Assembly (NCBI RefSeq): GCF_042684865.1
Contig: NZ_JBHUML010000003.1
Coordinates: 411,771-475,770, forward strand
DNA: 64,000 nt
DNA from: Salibacterium lacus
GTDB taxonomy: Bacteria; Bacillota; Bacilli; Bacillales; Marinococcaceae
Direction: 5' to 3'
This document shows, one piece after another, positions 1 through 8,491 of the stretch; positions within the stretch are counted from its first letter, which is position 1, and every line of letters begins with the position of its first letter. The notes under the pieces were generated by a model. That model was not told where the DNA came from. It did no database searches and saw only the letters and a list, made by a program, of their open reading frames with translations. The position numbers and the translations under genes were made by a program.

Positions 1-2
1 GT

Positions 3-107
3 ATCGTCTTTCCGCTGTTCGGATTGTCAGTGCTCATTCTATATGCTCTGGATTATCTCATCATCCGCCGAATAAGCCGTCTTCGAACATTCTTTCACAT
101 GACCTGA
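3..107 (+). CDS. C-terminal end of an unidentified membrane protein (cut by window edge)
   Basis: The frame is open from the first bases of the window and stops with TGA at 105-107, leaving 34 residues. They form a hydrophobic stretch (FPLFGLSVLILYAL) followed by a basic tail rich in arginine (IIRRISRLR), the usual look of a last membrane helix with a cytoplasmic end. The YtkA-like lipoprotein gene begins 18 bases downstream with its own ribosome site, so the two are probably co-transcribed. Too little is present to name the family. Confidence 0.5.
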   Translation: MVFPLFGLSVLILYALDYLIIRRISRLRTFFHMT

Positions 108-125
108 ATAAAAGGGGGTAAAATA

Positions 126-578
126 ATGAAGAAAATGTGGATACCTGCTCTACTCCTGCTGCTTGGAGCCTGTTCGTCTCTTGATGTAAACAACCATAAT
201 GAATATAACGACCGCAAGCCGGTGAGTGCATTCATTCATACGGACGGCGCACTCGCCGCCGGTGCACTGGAACCGGTTCAGATTCATGTGCTCCAAAACG
301 GTGAGCCGTATAAAATACAGGAGGATATAAAGCTTACGTTGTCCTCGTTTGAAAAAGTGACGATTGAAACAACATCCATGGATCCGCAGGAGGACAGCAC
401 GCCGGAAACATTCATCGAATTTCCGGAGGACGGGCTGTACCGCCTTCGTGCCGACATTCCTGTAAAAGAACACAATCTCCAGGTTACAAAGCGCATCGGT
501 GTGGGAAATTTAACTCAAAGAGAACAACAGAAGCTCAACGCGAAGCAACATTCCACCCCTGCCGGCGGTCATCATTAA
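126..578 (+). CDS. YtkA/FixH-like lipoprotein
   Basis: A 150-residue exported lipoprotein. The N-terminus has a short basic start, a hydrophobic core and a lipobox (LLGAC, lipidated Cys near residue 16), so the mature protein should be held on the outer face of the membrane. The rest is a small beta-rich domain of the YtkA/FixH type, recognisable from the pattern HVLQNGEP and the paired FPEDGLYRLRADI section; such domains are small immunoglobulin-like modules often found near copper or cytochrome oxidase maturation genes. A GGGGG ribosome site lies 8-10 bases before the ATG. It follows a partial membrane gene closely. The family call is moderately firm; the actual ligand is not visible. Confidence 0.7.
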   Translation: MKKMWIPALLLLLGACSSLDVNNHNEYNDRKPVSAFIHTDGALAAGALEPVQIHVLQNGEPYKIQEDIKLTLSSFEKVTIETTSMDPQEDSTPETFIEFPEDGLYRLRADIPVKEHNLQVTKRIGVGNLTQREQQKLNAKQHSTPAGGHH

Positions 579-642
579 AATGATCCATTCATTGGTTTGT
601 CTTCTTTTTTTGTAATGTTAAACCTTTTCATGAACTCAGATA

Positions 643-671
643 TTGGACGTTACAATTCATATGTGTATACT
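643..671 (+). promoter_or_regulatory. SigA-type promoter for the AbgT gene
   Basis: TTGGAC (643-648) and TATACT (666-671) are separated by 17 bases, close to the vegetative consensus. The -10 box lies about 40 bases before the start codon at 710. Confidence 0.65.
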
Positions 672-709
672 AGGGTATATGTTTAAACATAGAAAAAGGG
701 GAGGAACCA

Positions 710-2248
710 ATGAGCAGTCCACGCACACCAAGATCCATTAAAATGCTGAACGCTGTTGAAAAAGCAGGGAACAAGCTTCCGCATCCGGTCACCATATTCA
801 TCTTGTTTACGTTTGCTGTCATTATTTTATCTCATATTCTTTACATGATGGGGGTTTCTGTATCATTTCAGGGCGTCAATGACGAAACACTGGAAACGGA
901 AATGCTGAACGTTGAGGCGGTCAGCCTGCTTACATCCGACGGCATTGCCCATATGTTCTCCAGTGTCGTCTCGAATTTTACATCCTTTGTCGCACTAGGA
1001 CCGGTCCTTGTCGCCATGCTTGGTGTCGGTGTCGCTGAAAAAAGCGGCTATATCAGCGCCATTATGACCAATACTGTGACAAAGGCACCGAAGAAATTCG
1101 TTACGCCTCTTGTTGTTTTAATGGGTGTTCTTTCCAATGTAGCCGCTTCGGTCGGCTACGTGGTGCTTGTGCCACTTGGAGCCATCATCTTTCTCGGCTT
1201 CCGGCGCCACCCGCTTGCCGGGCTTTCCGCCGCTTTCGCCGGTGTATCCGGCGGCTATTCCGCCAACCTGGTGATTGGCACAAACGATCCGCTTTTAGCC
1301 GGTATTTCGACAGAGGCCGCCCGGATCATCAACGCCGGTTATGTCGTCAATCCGACCGACAACTGGTTTTTCATGTTCGCTTCCACCTTCCTGATTGTCA
1401 TTCTCGGTACGCTCATCACGGACAAGCTGGTTGAACCGAAATTAGGAAAGTACGTGCCGGAGCAGGAGACACAGGAAAACATTCAGATCACGCAGATAGA
1501 GAAAAAAGGGCTTTTCTGGGCGAATCTGTCTATACTCGCTGTTATGATTGTCATTGCCCTGCTCGTCATCCCGGAAAATGCTCCATTGCGTGGAGAAGGC
1601 GGCAGTATTATTACTTCTCCATTCATGAGCAGTATTATTTTTCTTATGATGCTCATCTTTTTGGTACCGGGAACGGTCTATGGTATCGTCACGAAATCGG
1701 TGAAAAATGATAAAGATGTTGCCGAGCTCATGACATCGTCTCTTGAAACAATGGCTGGTTTCATCGTGTTGATTTTCTTTGCGGCCCAGTTCGTTGCCTT
1801 GTTTAATTACACGAACCTCGGAACTATTCTGGCCGTTAAAGGAGCCGGAATCCTGGAAGCTTTCCAGCTGGACGGCTTGTTTTTACTGGTGCCGTTAATT
1901 CTGATTACAACACTGATCAATCTGTTTATCGCTGCTGATTCCGCAAAATGGGCAATCATGGCGCCTGTTTTTGTACCGATGTTTATGAATCTGGGCATTC
2001 CGCCGGAAGTAACACAAGTTGCTTACCGTATTGGTGATGCCTCGACCAATATCATTTCACCACTGATGCCGTTCTTCCCGCTCGTTGTCGCATTTGCGCA
2101 GCGGTACGGAAAACAAAACGGGGTAGGTACCGTCATCTCACTGATGCTGCCGCATTCCATCGGTATTCTGGTCGTCTGGACGATTTTCTTCATCGTTTGG
2201 TATCTTCTCGGCGTTCCAGTGGGCCCCGGCGCTGACTTAACCTATTAA
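710..2248 (+). CDS. abgT: AbgT family transporter
   Basis: A 512-residue polytopic membrane protein of the AbgT family, whose founding member takes up p-aminobenzoyl-glutamate; other members export sulfonamides using the proton gradient. The N-terminal segment (VEKAGNKLPHPVTIFILF), the glycine/serine-rich central motif (GVSGGYSANLVIGTNDPLLAG) near residues 175-200, and the C-terminal GDASTNIISPLMPFFP re-entrant motif near residue 440 are typical. Length matches the family (about 500-520). A strong site (GGGGAGG) precedes the ATG, and a good promoter is seen at 643-671. An M20 amidohydrolase lies 13 kb away and is not linked. Substrate is inferred from the family only. Confidence 0.9.
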   Translation: MSSPRTPRSIKMLNAVEKAGNKLPHPVTIFILFTFAVIILSHILYMMGVSVSFQGVNDETLETEMLNVEAVSLLTSDGIAHMFSSVVSNFTSFVALGPVLVAMLGVGVAEKSGYISAIMTNTVTKAPKKFVTPLVVLMGVLSNVAASVGYVVLVPLGAIIFLGFRRHPLAGLSAAFAGVSGGYSANLVIGTNDPLLAGISTEAARIINAGYVVNPTDNWFFMFASTFLIVILGTLITDKLVEPKLGKYVPEQETQENIQITQIEKKGLFWANLSILAVMIVIALLVIPENAPLRGEGGSIITSPFMSSIIFLMMLIFLVPGTVYGIVTKSVKNDKDVAELMTSSLETMAGFIVLIFFAAQFVALFNYTNLGTILAVKGAGILEAFQLDGLFLLVPLILITTLINLFIAADSAKWAIMAPVFVPMFMNLGIPPEVTQVAYRIGDASTNIISPLMPFFPLVVAFAQRYGKQNGVGTVISLMLPHSIGILVVWTIFFIVWYLLGVPVGPGADLTY

Positions 2249-2261
2249 GAAAGGCTGATGA

Positions 2262-2690
2262 ATGATGAAAGTAACAACGACATGGACCGGCGGCAGGGCT
2301 TTCGAATCCGCCGGTGATTCCGGTTATCCCGTGTACATGGATGCTACAGAAAATTACGGTGGACTCGGCGAAGGTGCGACACCGACAGAAATGCTGCTGA
2401 GTTCCCTGGCAGGATGTATCGGCATAGATATTACGATGATTTTAAGACCGCATCTCGAACATGTTGACCGCATCGAAATGGAAACAGACGGCGTGCGGAA
2501 AGAAGAGGCCCCTAAAGGTTTCACAGACATTACCATCACTGTCCATATCGACGGGGATATCGACAAGAAAAAAGTTTGGCGCGCGATCCATCTCGGGGAG
2601 GAAAAATACTGCTCCGTCTCTGACTCCCTGCAGGCTTCCGTTTCTTTCAAACTGATTTTGAACGGATCCGAAGCACCGGCAGATGAATAA
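2262..2690 (+). CDS. OsmC family protein
   Basis: A 142-residue OsmC/Ohr-superfamily protein, a fold that reduces organic hydroperoxides through two cysteines. Both are present: one in the SSLAGCIGIDI motif (about residue 53) and one in EEKYCSVSDSL (about residue 111), the arrangement of the YhfA-like OsmC branch rather than classical Ohr. The gene starts 13 bases after abgT stops and shares its downstream terminator, so the two should form one transcript. Two adjacent ATG codons (2262 and 2265) are possible starts. The link to AbgT is by position only. Confidence 0.85.
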   Translation: MMKVTTTWTGGRAFESAGDSGYPVYMDATENYGGLGEGATPTEMLLSSLAGCIGIDITMILRPHLEHVDRIEMETDGVRKEEAPKGFTDITITVHIDGDIDKKKVWRAIHLGEEKYCSVSDSLQASVSFKLILNGSEAPADE

Positions 2691-2692
2691 AT

Positions 2693-2741
2693 AAAAAAGG
2701 ACTGGATGAAAGAGTTCTCCTCTTTCATCCAGTCCTTTTTT
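2693..2741. terminator. Bidirectional terminator between OsmC and ABC exporter genes
   Basis: A near-perfect hairpin, AAAAAGGACTGGATGAAAG paired with CTTTCATCCAGTCCTTTTT, with a 9-base loop and A/T runs on both sides. It can end the + strand abgT-osmC transcript and the - strand ABC transporter transcript. Confidence 0.9.
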
Positions 2742-2746
2742 GTTCA

Positions 2747-4465
2747 TTATACGTACACATGCTGGGCACCGTGGAGTTTGGCGTAGTGACCGCCGCGTTC
2801 AAGCAGTGCATCATGGGTCCCCTGCTCTTCAATTCCATCCTGTGTCACGACAATGATGTTGTCCGCATGGCGGATGGTAGCGAGCCGGTGGGCGATAATC
2901 AGGGTCGTCCGACCTTGAGCCAGCTCATTCAGGGACCGTTGAATGGATTGTTCGGTTTCTGTATCCAGAGCGGACGTCGCTTCGTCCAGAATAAGGATAG
3001 GCGGATTCTTCAGAAACATGCGCGCAATCGACAGGCGCTGCTTCTGCCCGCCGGATAATTTCACTCCGCGTTCACCGACAACCGTGTCCAGTCCGTCCGG
3101 CAGCTCCTCAACAAACGATTCAAGTTCCGCGCGCCGGGCCGCCTCCCATACTTCCTCATCAGGAGCATCCAGTTTGCCGTAACGGATATTGTCACGCAGG
3201 GTTCCGGAAAACATGAACACGTCCTGCTGCACAATGCCGATCTGCTGCCGGAGAGAGGCAAGCTGTACATCCCGGATATCTTCCCCGTCTACCGTGATGG
3301 CTCCTTCCTGAATATCATAAAAGCGCGGAAGCAGACTGAGAAGCGTCGTCTTGCCGGCACCGGACGGTCCGACAAACGCTGCCGTCTCCCCTGCCTCAAT
3401 TGATAAATCAATCCCGTCGACAATCGGGCGGTTATCGTCATAACCAAAACGCACCCCCCTATAGGTAATGTTTCCTTCTACTTCAGGCAATGGTTTGGCA
3501 CCGGGAGCGTCCACTATATCAGGTTCTGTATCCAGGAGGGCAATGTAGCGTTTAAATCCGGCATATCCTTTCGGATAACTCTCAATGATAGCATTGATTT
3601 TTTCAATCGGCTGAAAAAAGATATTGGTGAGCAGAATGAACGCCATAAAATCGCCGATGGACATCTCATTCTGTACGATAAAATAAGCGCCGCACAGGAG
3701 AACAAATAATGTCATGATGCGCATCATCATATAACTGAGCGAATTGTTCAACCCCATTATGCGGTACGACCAGAGTTTCGCCTGCTTGAAATTCTGATTA
3801 TCATGATGAAATAATTTCTGTTCGTGACGCTCATTCGCAAACGCCTGCACGAGACGAATACCGCCCACTGTATCTTCCACCCGGGTATTAAAGTCAGCCA
3901 TCCGCTTCAGCATGTATTTCATGGCCGCCGCCATGTGACGGTGGCAGTAGACAATCACCGCAATGAGCAATGGTACGATCAAAAAAGTAAGCACCGCCAG
4001 TTTGACGTTGATAAATAACATCACTCCGAACGAACCGAATAACGTCATCAGTGCAATAAACACGTCTTCGGGGCCGTGGTGTGCCACTTCTCCTATCTCA
4101 AACAGATCATTCGTTAAATGAGAAAGCAGATTGCCGGTTTTATTGTTGTCATAATACGTGTAGGAAAGCCGCTGCATATGATCAAACAGTTCATCACGCA
4201 TATCGGTTTCTATATTGATACCCAGTCTGTGGCCCCAGTACGTCACAACAAAATGAGCGCCGGTGTTGAATATGTAAAGGAAAAACAATCCAATACATGC
4301 CCAAACGATTACAGAAATATCCCCTTGTGGAAGCAGTGTGTCCACCGCCCAGTTCACGACAAGCGGAAAAGCAAGATCCAGCAGAGCAACCAAAATGGCA
4401 CAGGCAAACGTAATCGTAAACAGTTTCTTGTATGGTCTATAGTAGGCAGCAAAGCGGCGCAGCAC
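2747..4465 (-). CDS. ABC exporter, fused permease and ATPase
   Basis: A 572-residue half-transporter of the MsbA/YgaD class: six membrane helices over roughly residues 1-310, then an ATP-binding domain with Walker A GPSGAGKTT (about 365), signature LSGGQKQR (about 470), Walker B ILILDEATSALD and the H-loop AHRLAT. It should work as a homodimer exporting lipids, drugs or peptides. The start is GTG at 4465, preceded by AAGGGGG. Its promoter overlaps a near-perfect Fur box, which implies repression by iron, so a role in siderophore or metal-stress export is plausible but not proved. It is transcribed alone and ends at a bidirectional terminator. Confidence 0.9.
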   Translation of the reverse strand: MLRRFAAYYRPYKKLFTITFACAILVALLDLAFPLVVNWAVDTLLPQGDISVIVWACIGLFFLYIFNTGAHFVVTYWGHRLGINIETDMRDELFDHMQRLSYTYYDNNKTGNLLSHLTNDLFEIGEVAHHGPEDVFIALMTLFGSFGVMLFINVKLAVLTFLIVPLLIAVIVYCHRHMAAAMKYMLKRMADFNTRVEDTVGGIRLVQAFANERHEQKLFHHDNQNFKQAKLWSYRIMGLNNSLSYMMMRIMTLFVLLCGAYFIVQNEMSIGDFMAFILLTNIFFQPIEKINAIIESYPKGYAGFKRYIALLDTEPDIVDAPGAKPLPEVEGNITYRGVRFGYDDNRPIVDGIDLSIEAGETAAFVGPSGAGKTTLLSLLPRFYDIQEGAITVDGEDIRDVQLASLRQQIGIVQQDVFMFSGTLRDNIRYGKLDAPDEEVWEAARRAELESFVEELPDGLDTVVGERGVKLSGGQKQRLSIARMFLKNPPILILDEATSALDTETEQSIQRSLNELAQGRTTLIIAHRLATIRHADNIIVVTQDGIEEQGTHDALLERGGHYAKLHGAQHVYV

Positions 4466-4485
4466 GCGGATTCCCCCTTGATTGT

Positions 4486-4514
4486 TTCATATTTTCATTG
4501 AAAATGATTATCAA
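4486..4514 (-). promoter_or_regulatory. Promoter with overlapping Fur box for the ABC exporter
   Basis: On the minus strand TTGATA (4514-4509) and TATGAA (4491-4486) are spaced by 17 bases. TGATAATCATTTTCA at 4513-4499 matches 14 of 15 positions of the Fur 7-1-7 box and covers the -35 region, which should block polymerase when Fur is iron-loaded. Confidence 0.7.
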
Positions 4515-4574
4515 TACAGGAAATAATAATTTAACACATAGAGGAGAAAAAGGCAATGCCGCCCGCCGTGAATA

Positions 4575-5408
4575 TCATTCAGCCGGAACTCCGGAAATGA
4601 AGCCGCCGGAAACATCTTTCACATTATGAACAACAATAAAGGCTTGCGGATCCACTTCTTTGATGACCCTCTTTAACTGCAGCAGTTTGTGTGTATGCAC
4701 AACAATATATAACACCCGGCGCTGCTCCCTCATATATTCGCCTTCTCCGTAAAACACTGTAGCGCTGGAAGCCAGGTCGCGGGTAATCCGCATGGATATC
4801 TCTTCGGAACACGTCGAGACGATGTTTATCGCTTTCTTCGAATCAAAACCGCCCAGCACAAAATCCGTAACGACCTTGCCTATATAAAGGGTAATCAACG
4901 TATACATCGTGTAAATGGGACCGATAATAAATATCCCGGCAATCACAACCGCAGCATCGAGAGCGAGGGTGGTACCGGTTAAGTCCCAGCCCAGCTGCCG
5001 GTTCAGCACGCGGGCAATAATCGATGTACCGCCGACGGAACTTCCTGCCTGATAAATGAAGCCGAACCCGACACCGGTAATAACGCCGGCAAACACCGCC
5101 GCCAGCATCGTGTCTTCCATCGGCTGAGCAAAGAATCTTCCTTCGAAAAACCGGATAAACACGGAGAAGAGGATAACATTAAAAACGGTTTTATATACCA
5201 TATGCCTTGGCAGGTAACGGATACCTATGCTTAAAAGTAGCACAAAAATAATCGGTGTGGAAATACTCGGCGAAATACCAAGGCCATAATAAATAAGGAG
5301 GGCGATACCTACAATGCCGCCTTCAGCGATTGAGTTGGGCATGCCAAGCTGTGACACAGCGAGCGCAAACAGCAGCGTTCCTATGATAATGTACATTGTA
5401 TTTTTCAA
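4575..5408 (-). CDS. YitT family membrane protein
   Basis: An integral membrane protein of the YitT family (DUF161 membrane domain followed by a C-terminal DUF2179 domain), 277 residues from the chosen start. Five or six hydrophobic segments fill the first 190 residues, with the family motif GFGFIYQAGSSVGGTSIIA near residue 120; the last 80 residues (VLYIVVHTHKLLQLKRVI) are the soluble DUF2179 part. The function is unknown across the family. The frame is open to an ATG at 5438, but AGAGGTG sits 6 bases before a TTG at 5408, so that TTG is preferred. It is transcribed in the same direction as the iron genes that flank it, but no shared promoter is seen. Confidence 0.85.
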   Translation of the reverse strand: MKNTMYIIIGTLLFALAVSQLGMPNSIAEGGIVGIALLIYYGLGISPSISTPIIFVLLLSIGIRYLPRHMVYKTVFNVILFSVFIRFFEGRFFAQPMEDTMLAAVFAGVITGVGFGFIYQAGSSVGGTSIIARVLNRQLGWDLTGTTLALDAAVVIAGIFIIGPIYTMYTLITLYIGKVVTDFVLGGFDSKKAINIVSTCSEEISMRITRDLASSATVFYGEGEYMREQRRVLYIVVHTHKLLQLKRVIKEVDPQAFIVVHNVKDVSGGFISGVPAE

Positions 5409-5616
5409 AAATAACACCTCTTCCCAAGAAAAATGCATTTCAGAACGTAAAAAAAGAAACCATCCCTTGTTTTAACGATAAGGATGATTTCTTATCTTCT
5501 TCCATCATAGCACAGGCAGTCTGCTCTTCCAATCACCTTTGTCCCGTTTCCGAGTCAGCACCCTGGGTTCCGGGAGTGAGGTGAAAGGCCTGATGAACGC
5601 CTGATGCATGAACCCA

Positions 5617-6426
5617 CTATGCATCTCCACGAATATGGTGCCGCCCTTTCGGTACGATTAACGGTGAATGCGAAACAGGGTCCTGGATGACCGTGCACTC
5701 CAGTCCGAAAATGCTGCTTATCAGTTCCCTTGTAATGACATCGGATGCCTCCCCTTCGGCCACAAGTTCTCCTTGAGACATCGCAAATATATAGTCAGCG
5801 TAGCGGGCGGACAAGTTGATGTCATGGAGCACCATAACAATGGTTGTTCCGCGCTTTCGGTTCAAGTCAGTGAGTAAATCCAGTATTTCCACCTGATATG
5901 TAATATCCAAAAAGGTCGTAGGTTCATCCAGAAACAAAATATCCGTCTGCTGGGCAAGAGCCATTGCAATCCACACACGCTGTCTCTGCCCTCCGGAAAG
6001 CTCGTCAATATCCCGATCGGCAAGCTCTGTAATATTCATAAATTCCATCGCTTCGGCCACCGCTTCATAATCTTTCTTTGTCCAGCCTTTTAAAAGAGAT
6101 TGGTGTGGAAACCTCCCGCGTCCGACCAAATCCGTGACGGCAATGCCTTCGGGAACAACGGGAGATTGCGGCAGAAGCCCAAGCACCCGCGCCAGCTGTT
6201 TGGGAGGAATGTTCGATATGTCTTTTCCATCCAACGTGATTTCTCCCGACGAAGGCTTCATCAATCTCGACATCGCCTTCAAGAGGGTGGACTTCCCGCA
6301 CGCATTCGCTCCAATAATAACGTTCATTCGATTACTTGGTATCTCTGCTTTTATATCATGGAGAATTGTTTTATGATCATACCCGGCTGTGACATGTTCG
6401 GCTTTAAACCTGTGTGTCGGATTCAT
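5617..6426 (-). CDS. Iron-siderophore ABC transporter, ATP-binding protein
   Basis: A 269-residue FecE/FhuC-type ATPase that drives uptake of an iron chelate. Walker A is GANACGKST (residues 39-47), the signature LSGGQRQR is near 144-151, Walker B is ILFLDEPTTFLD, and the switch histidine lies in MVLHDINLS. It is the last gene of the four-gene operon; its ATG at 6426 overlaps the stop of the upstream permease, indicating coupled translation. Expression should follow the Fur box at 9632-9646. The chelate cannot be named from the ATPase. Confidence 0.93.
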   Translation of the reverse strand: MNPTHRFKAEHVTAGYDHKTILHDIKAEIPSNRMNVIIGANACGKSTLLKAMSRLMKPSSGEITLDGKDISNIPPKQLARVLGLLPQSPVVPEGIAVTDLVGRGRFPHQSLLKGWTKKDYEAVAEAMEFMNITELADRDIDELSGGQRQRVWIAMALAQQTDILFLDEPTTFLDITYQVEILDLLTDLNRKRGTTIVMVLHDINLSARYADYIFAMSQGELVAEGEASDVITRELISSIFGLECTVIQDPVSHSPLIVPKGRHHIRGDA

Positions 6427-7457
6427 TATAAACTTCCCTTTCGATTCATACGGATAAGTAGATAAAGTAGAAACGGAGCTCCTAGTACACCGGTGATAAT
6501 ACCAGCCGGGAATCTAACGTCAAAAGCAAACTGACCGATAAGATCGGCTCCCAAAACTAAATTCACGCCGACAAGCCCTGCTGGTAAAGCGTTGGAAGAT
6601 CCAGATCCGGCTAACCTTTTGGCAATCGGCCCCGATAAAAAGGCAACAAATGAGATAGGACCTGTAACAGAAGCAGCGAGGGCAATCATGCAGACCGAAC
6701 TCACAATAAGCAGGACTCTGGTTTTATCTGTATTCAGTCCAAGAGAAAAAGCCGATTGTTCCCCAAGTTCCAGGGTACTCAAATGCTTTCCCAGCGCAAG
6801 GACAACAGGGGCACAAACTGCTACCGTAAGGAAAAGAGGAAGCAGGGCGTCCATTTGAGCGCCGTTCAGACTTCCGTTCAGCCATTGTAATGCGGTGGGA
6901 AGGTCTTCACGCGCCCCCTCCATGAGAAGATAGGAAATCACTGCTGTCAGCATGGCCTGTATCCCTATCCCAACAATAATGAGCCGCCCTACAGCAAAAG
7001 AACTTCCTCTGGATAATATGTAAATCAGCGCCGCGGTCCCCAGTCCTGAAATGACAGATGCAATCGAAGCCGTCGTGTCGCTTGTCTGCAAAACAAGAAT
7101 GCAGAACAGAGCTGCCACACTGGACCCTGAGGTGATTCCTAGTATATCCGGGTTGGCAAGAGGATTACGCAGCATCGTCTGAAAGGTATTACCGGCAATT
7201 CCAAAAGCAAAACCGGCAAAAAGTCCAGCAAGCATTCTTGGAAGACGGATGGTAGTTACAGCAAATGACGCTCCGTCAGATGCTTCTCCAGAAAGGGCCC
7301 CGATGACTTCCTCCAGCGTGTAAATTGTATTCCCCAGCAAAAGCATGGCACAGCACAGCACAATAGAAAGCAGCCCGAGCAGACTGTTCATAATAATCCA
7401 TCTGCGCCATCTTTTGCGCCTTCCTGCTGTAATTATAGTCATTGCTTGCTTTTTCAT
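6426..7457 (-). CDS. Iron-siderophore ABC transporter, FecCD-type permease 2
   Basis: A 343-residue permease of the FecCD/BtuC family with about nine or ten membrane helices. The conserved family segments are visible: RLPRMLAGLFAGFAFGIAGNTFQTMLRNPLANPDILGI in sequence around residues 73-110, and the cytoplasmic coupling region GPISFVAFLSGPIAKRLAG near 265-283. It pairs with the permease encoded immediately upstream; the four-base overlap at 7454-7457 is typical of subunits made in equal amounts. Together they form the membrane channel for the iron chelate delivered by the binding lipoprotein. Confidence 0.93.
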   Translation of the reverse strand: MKKQAMTIITAGRRKRWRRWIIMNSLLGLLSIVLCCAMLLLGNTIYTLEEVIGALSGEASDGASFAVTTIRLPRMLAGLFAGFAFGIAGNTFQTMLRNPLANPDILGITSGSSVAALFCILVLQTSDTTASIASVISGLGTAALIYILSRGSSFAVGRLIIVGIGIQAMLTAVISYLLMEGAREDLPTALQWLNGSLNGAQMDALLPLFLTVAVCAPVVLALGKHLSTLELGEQSAFSLGLNTDKTRVLLIVSSVCMIALAASVTGPISFVAFLSGPIAKRLAGSGSSNALPAGLVGVNLVLGADLIGQFAFDVRFPAGIITGVLGAPFLLYLLIRMNRKGSL

Positions 7458-8491
7458 AGAGAACGAACCTTCATTCCAGCAGCTAGTAATATTAACAGTG
7501 GAGCACCTGCAAAAGATGTAACAACACCAACCTCAAGTTCTCCGGGACTGCCGATCAGTCTGCCTCCCACGTCAGATATCGTCAATATCACAGCCCCTGC
7601 CACAGCAGACAGCGGAATGATAAAACGCAGGTCGGGACCAAGTATAAAACGGATAAGGTGAGCAGATAAGAGCCCGATAAAACCTATAGGTCCTGCCAGC
7701 GCCGTTGCCGCTCCACATAAAATGACACCTGCGAAAGCCGCGGTCATTCTCAGCACTCCTGTCCTGACGCCCTGTCCGGAAGCTACTTCATCTCCAAGCG
7801 CCAATGCATTGAGAGCCGGGGCTGATAACAATGCGAGCACCAGTCCCAAAACAAGAAAAGGGAGGAAAGCAGCAATAGAACTCCAGCTTCCCGCCCCCAC
7901 ACTTCCTACCTGCCAGAACCTGAATTCATCCATGACAGTGGTACGCGGAATCATAACAGCACTTACCAGAGAAGAAAGGGCGGCGCTTGTAGCCGCACCT
8001 GCCAAAACGAGCTTCAACGGCGTAGCGCCGCCGCGGCCCATAGATCCAATTCCATAAACAAAAACCGCCGTCACCATAGCCCCTGCTATCGCAAGCCATA
8101 TGTACTGTCCGGCCGTGCTGATATTCAAAAACGCGATACCGCAGACCACAAACAGAGAAGCTCCAGTATTGACGCCAAGGATGCTCGGATCGGCGATAGG
8201 GTTGCGCGTGACCGCCTGCATCAGTGCTCCCGCAACACCAAGAGCCGCCCCGCAGCAAAAACTGAACACAGTCCGCGGAATTCTTTCACGGACAACTGTC
8301 GCCCCGTAAGAGTCCACTTCGGAATGGAACAAACCCGCCATCAACTGGTCCCATTGAACGAACCGTGATCCAAAAGCGAGAGAAGCCAGCACACATAATA
8401 CAATCAAAAGGAAAGAAGCAGTCAGTACAATCGTCAAATGCTTCGGAACATGTGCGCCCGGCTGTATTTTTTGTTTTAATGTGTTACTCAT
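7454..8491 (-). CDS. Iron-siderophore ABC transporter, FecCD-type permease 1
   Basis: A FecCD/BtuC-type permease, 345 residues from the preferred start. Family motifs include RIPRTVFSFCCGAALGVAGALMQ and NPIADPSILGVN near residues 65-100, and GPIGFIGLLSAHLIRFILG near 270-288. The frame reaches an ATG at 8509, inside the binding-protein gene; the ATG at 8491 overlaps the TAA of that gene (ATGAGTAA) and is preferred because it gives the usual stop/start coupling. The two different permeases in the operon should form a heterodimer. Confidence 0.9.
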   Translation of the reverse strand: MSNTLKQKIQPGAHVPKHLTIVLTASFLLIVLCVLASLAFGSRFVQWDQLMAGLFHSEVDSYGATVVRERIPRTVFSFCCGAALGVAGALMQAVTRNPIADPSILGVNTGASLFVVCGIAFLNISTAGQYIWLAIAGAMVTAVFVYGIGSMGRGGATPLKLVLAGAATSAALSSLVSAVMIPRTTVMDEFRFWQVGSVGAGSWSSIAAFLPFLVLGLVLALLSAPALNALALGDEVASGQGVRTGVLRMTAAFAGVILCGAATALAGPIGFIGLLSAHLIRFILGPDLRFIIPLSAVAGAVILTISDVGGRLIGSPGELEVGVVTSFAGAPLLILLAAGMKVRSL

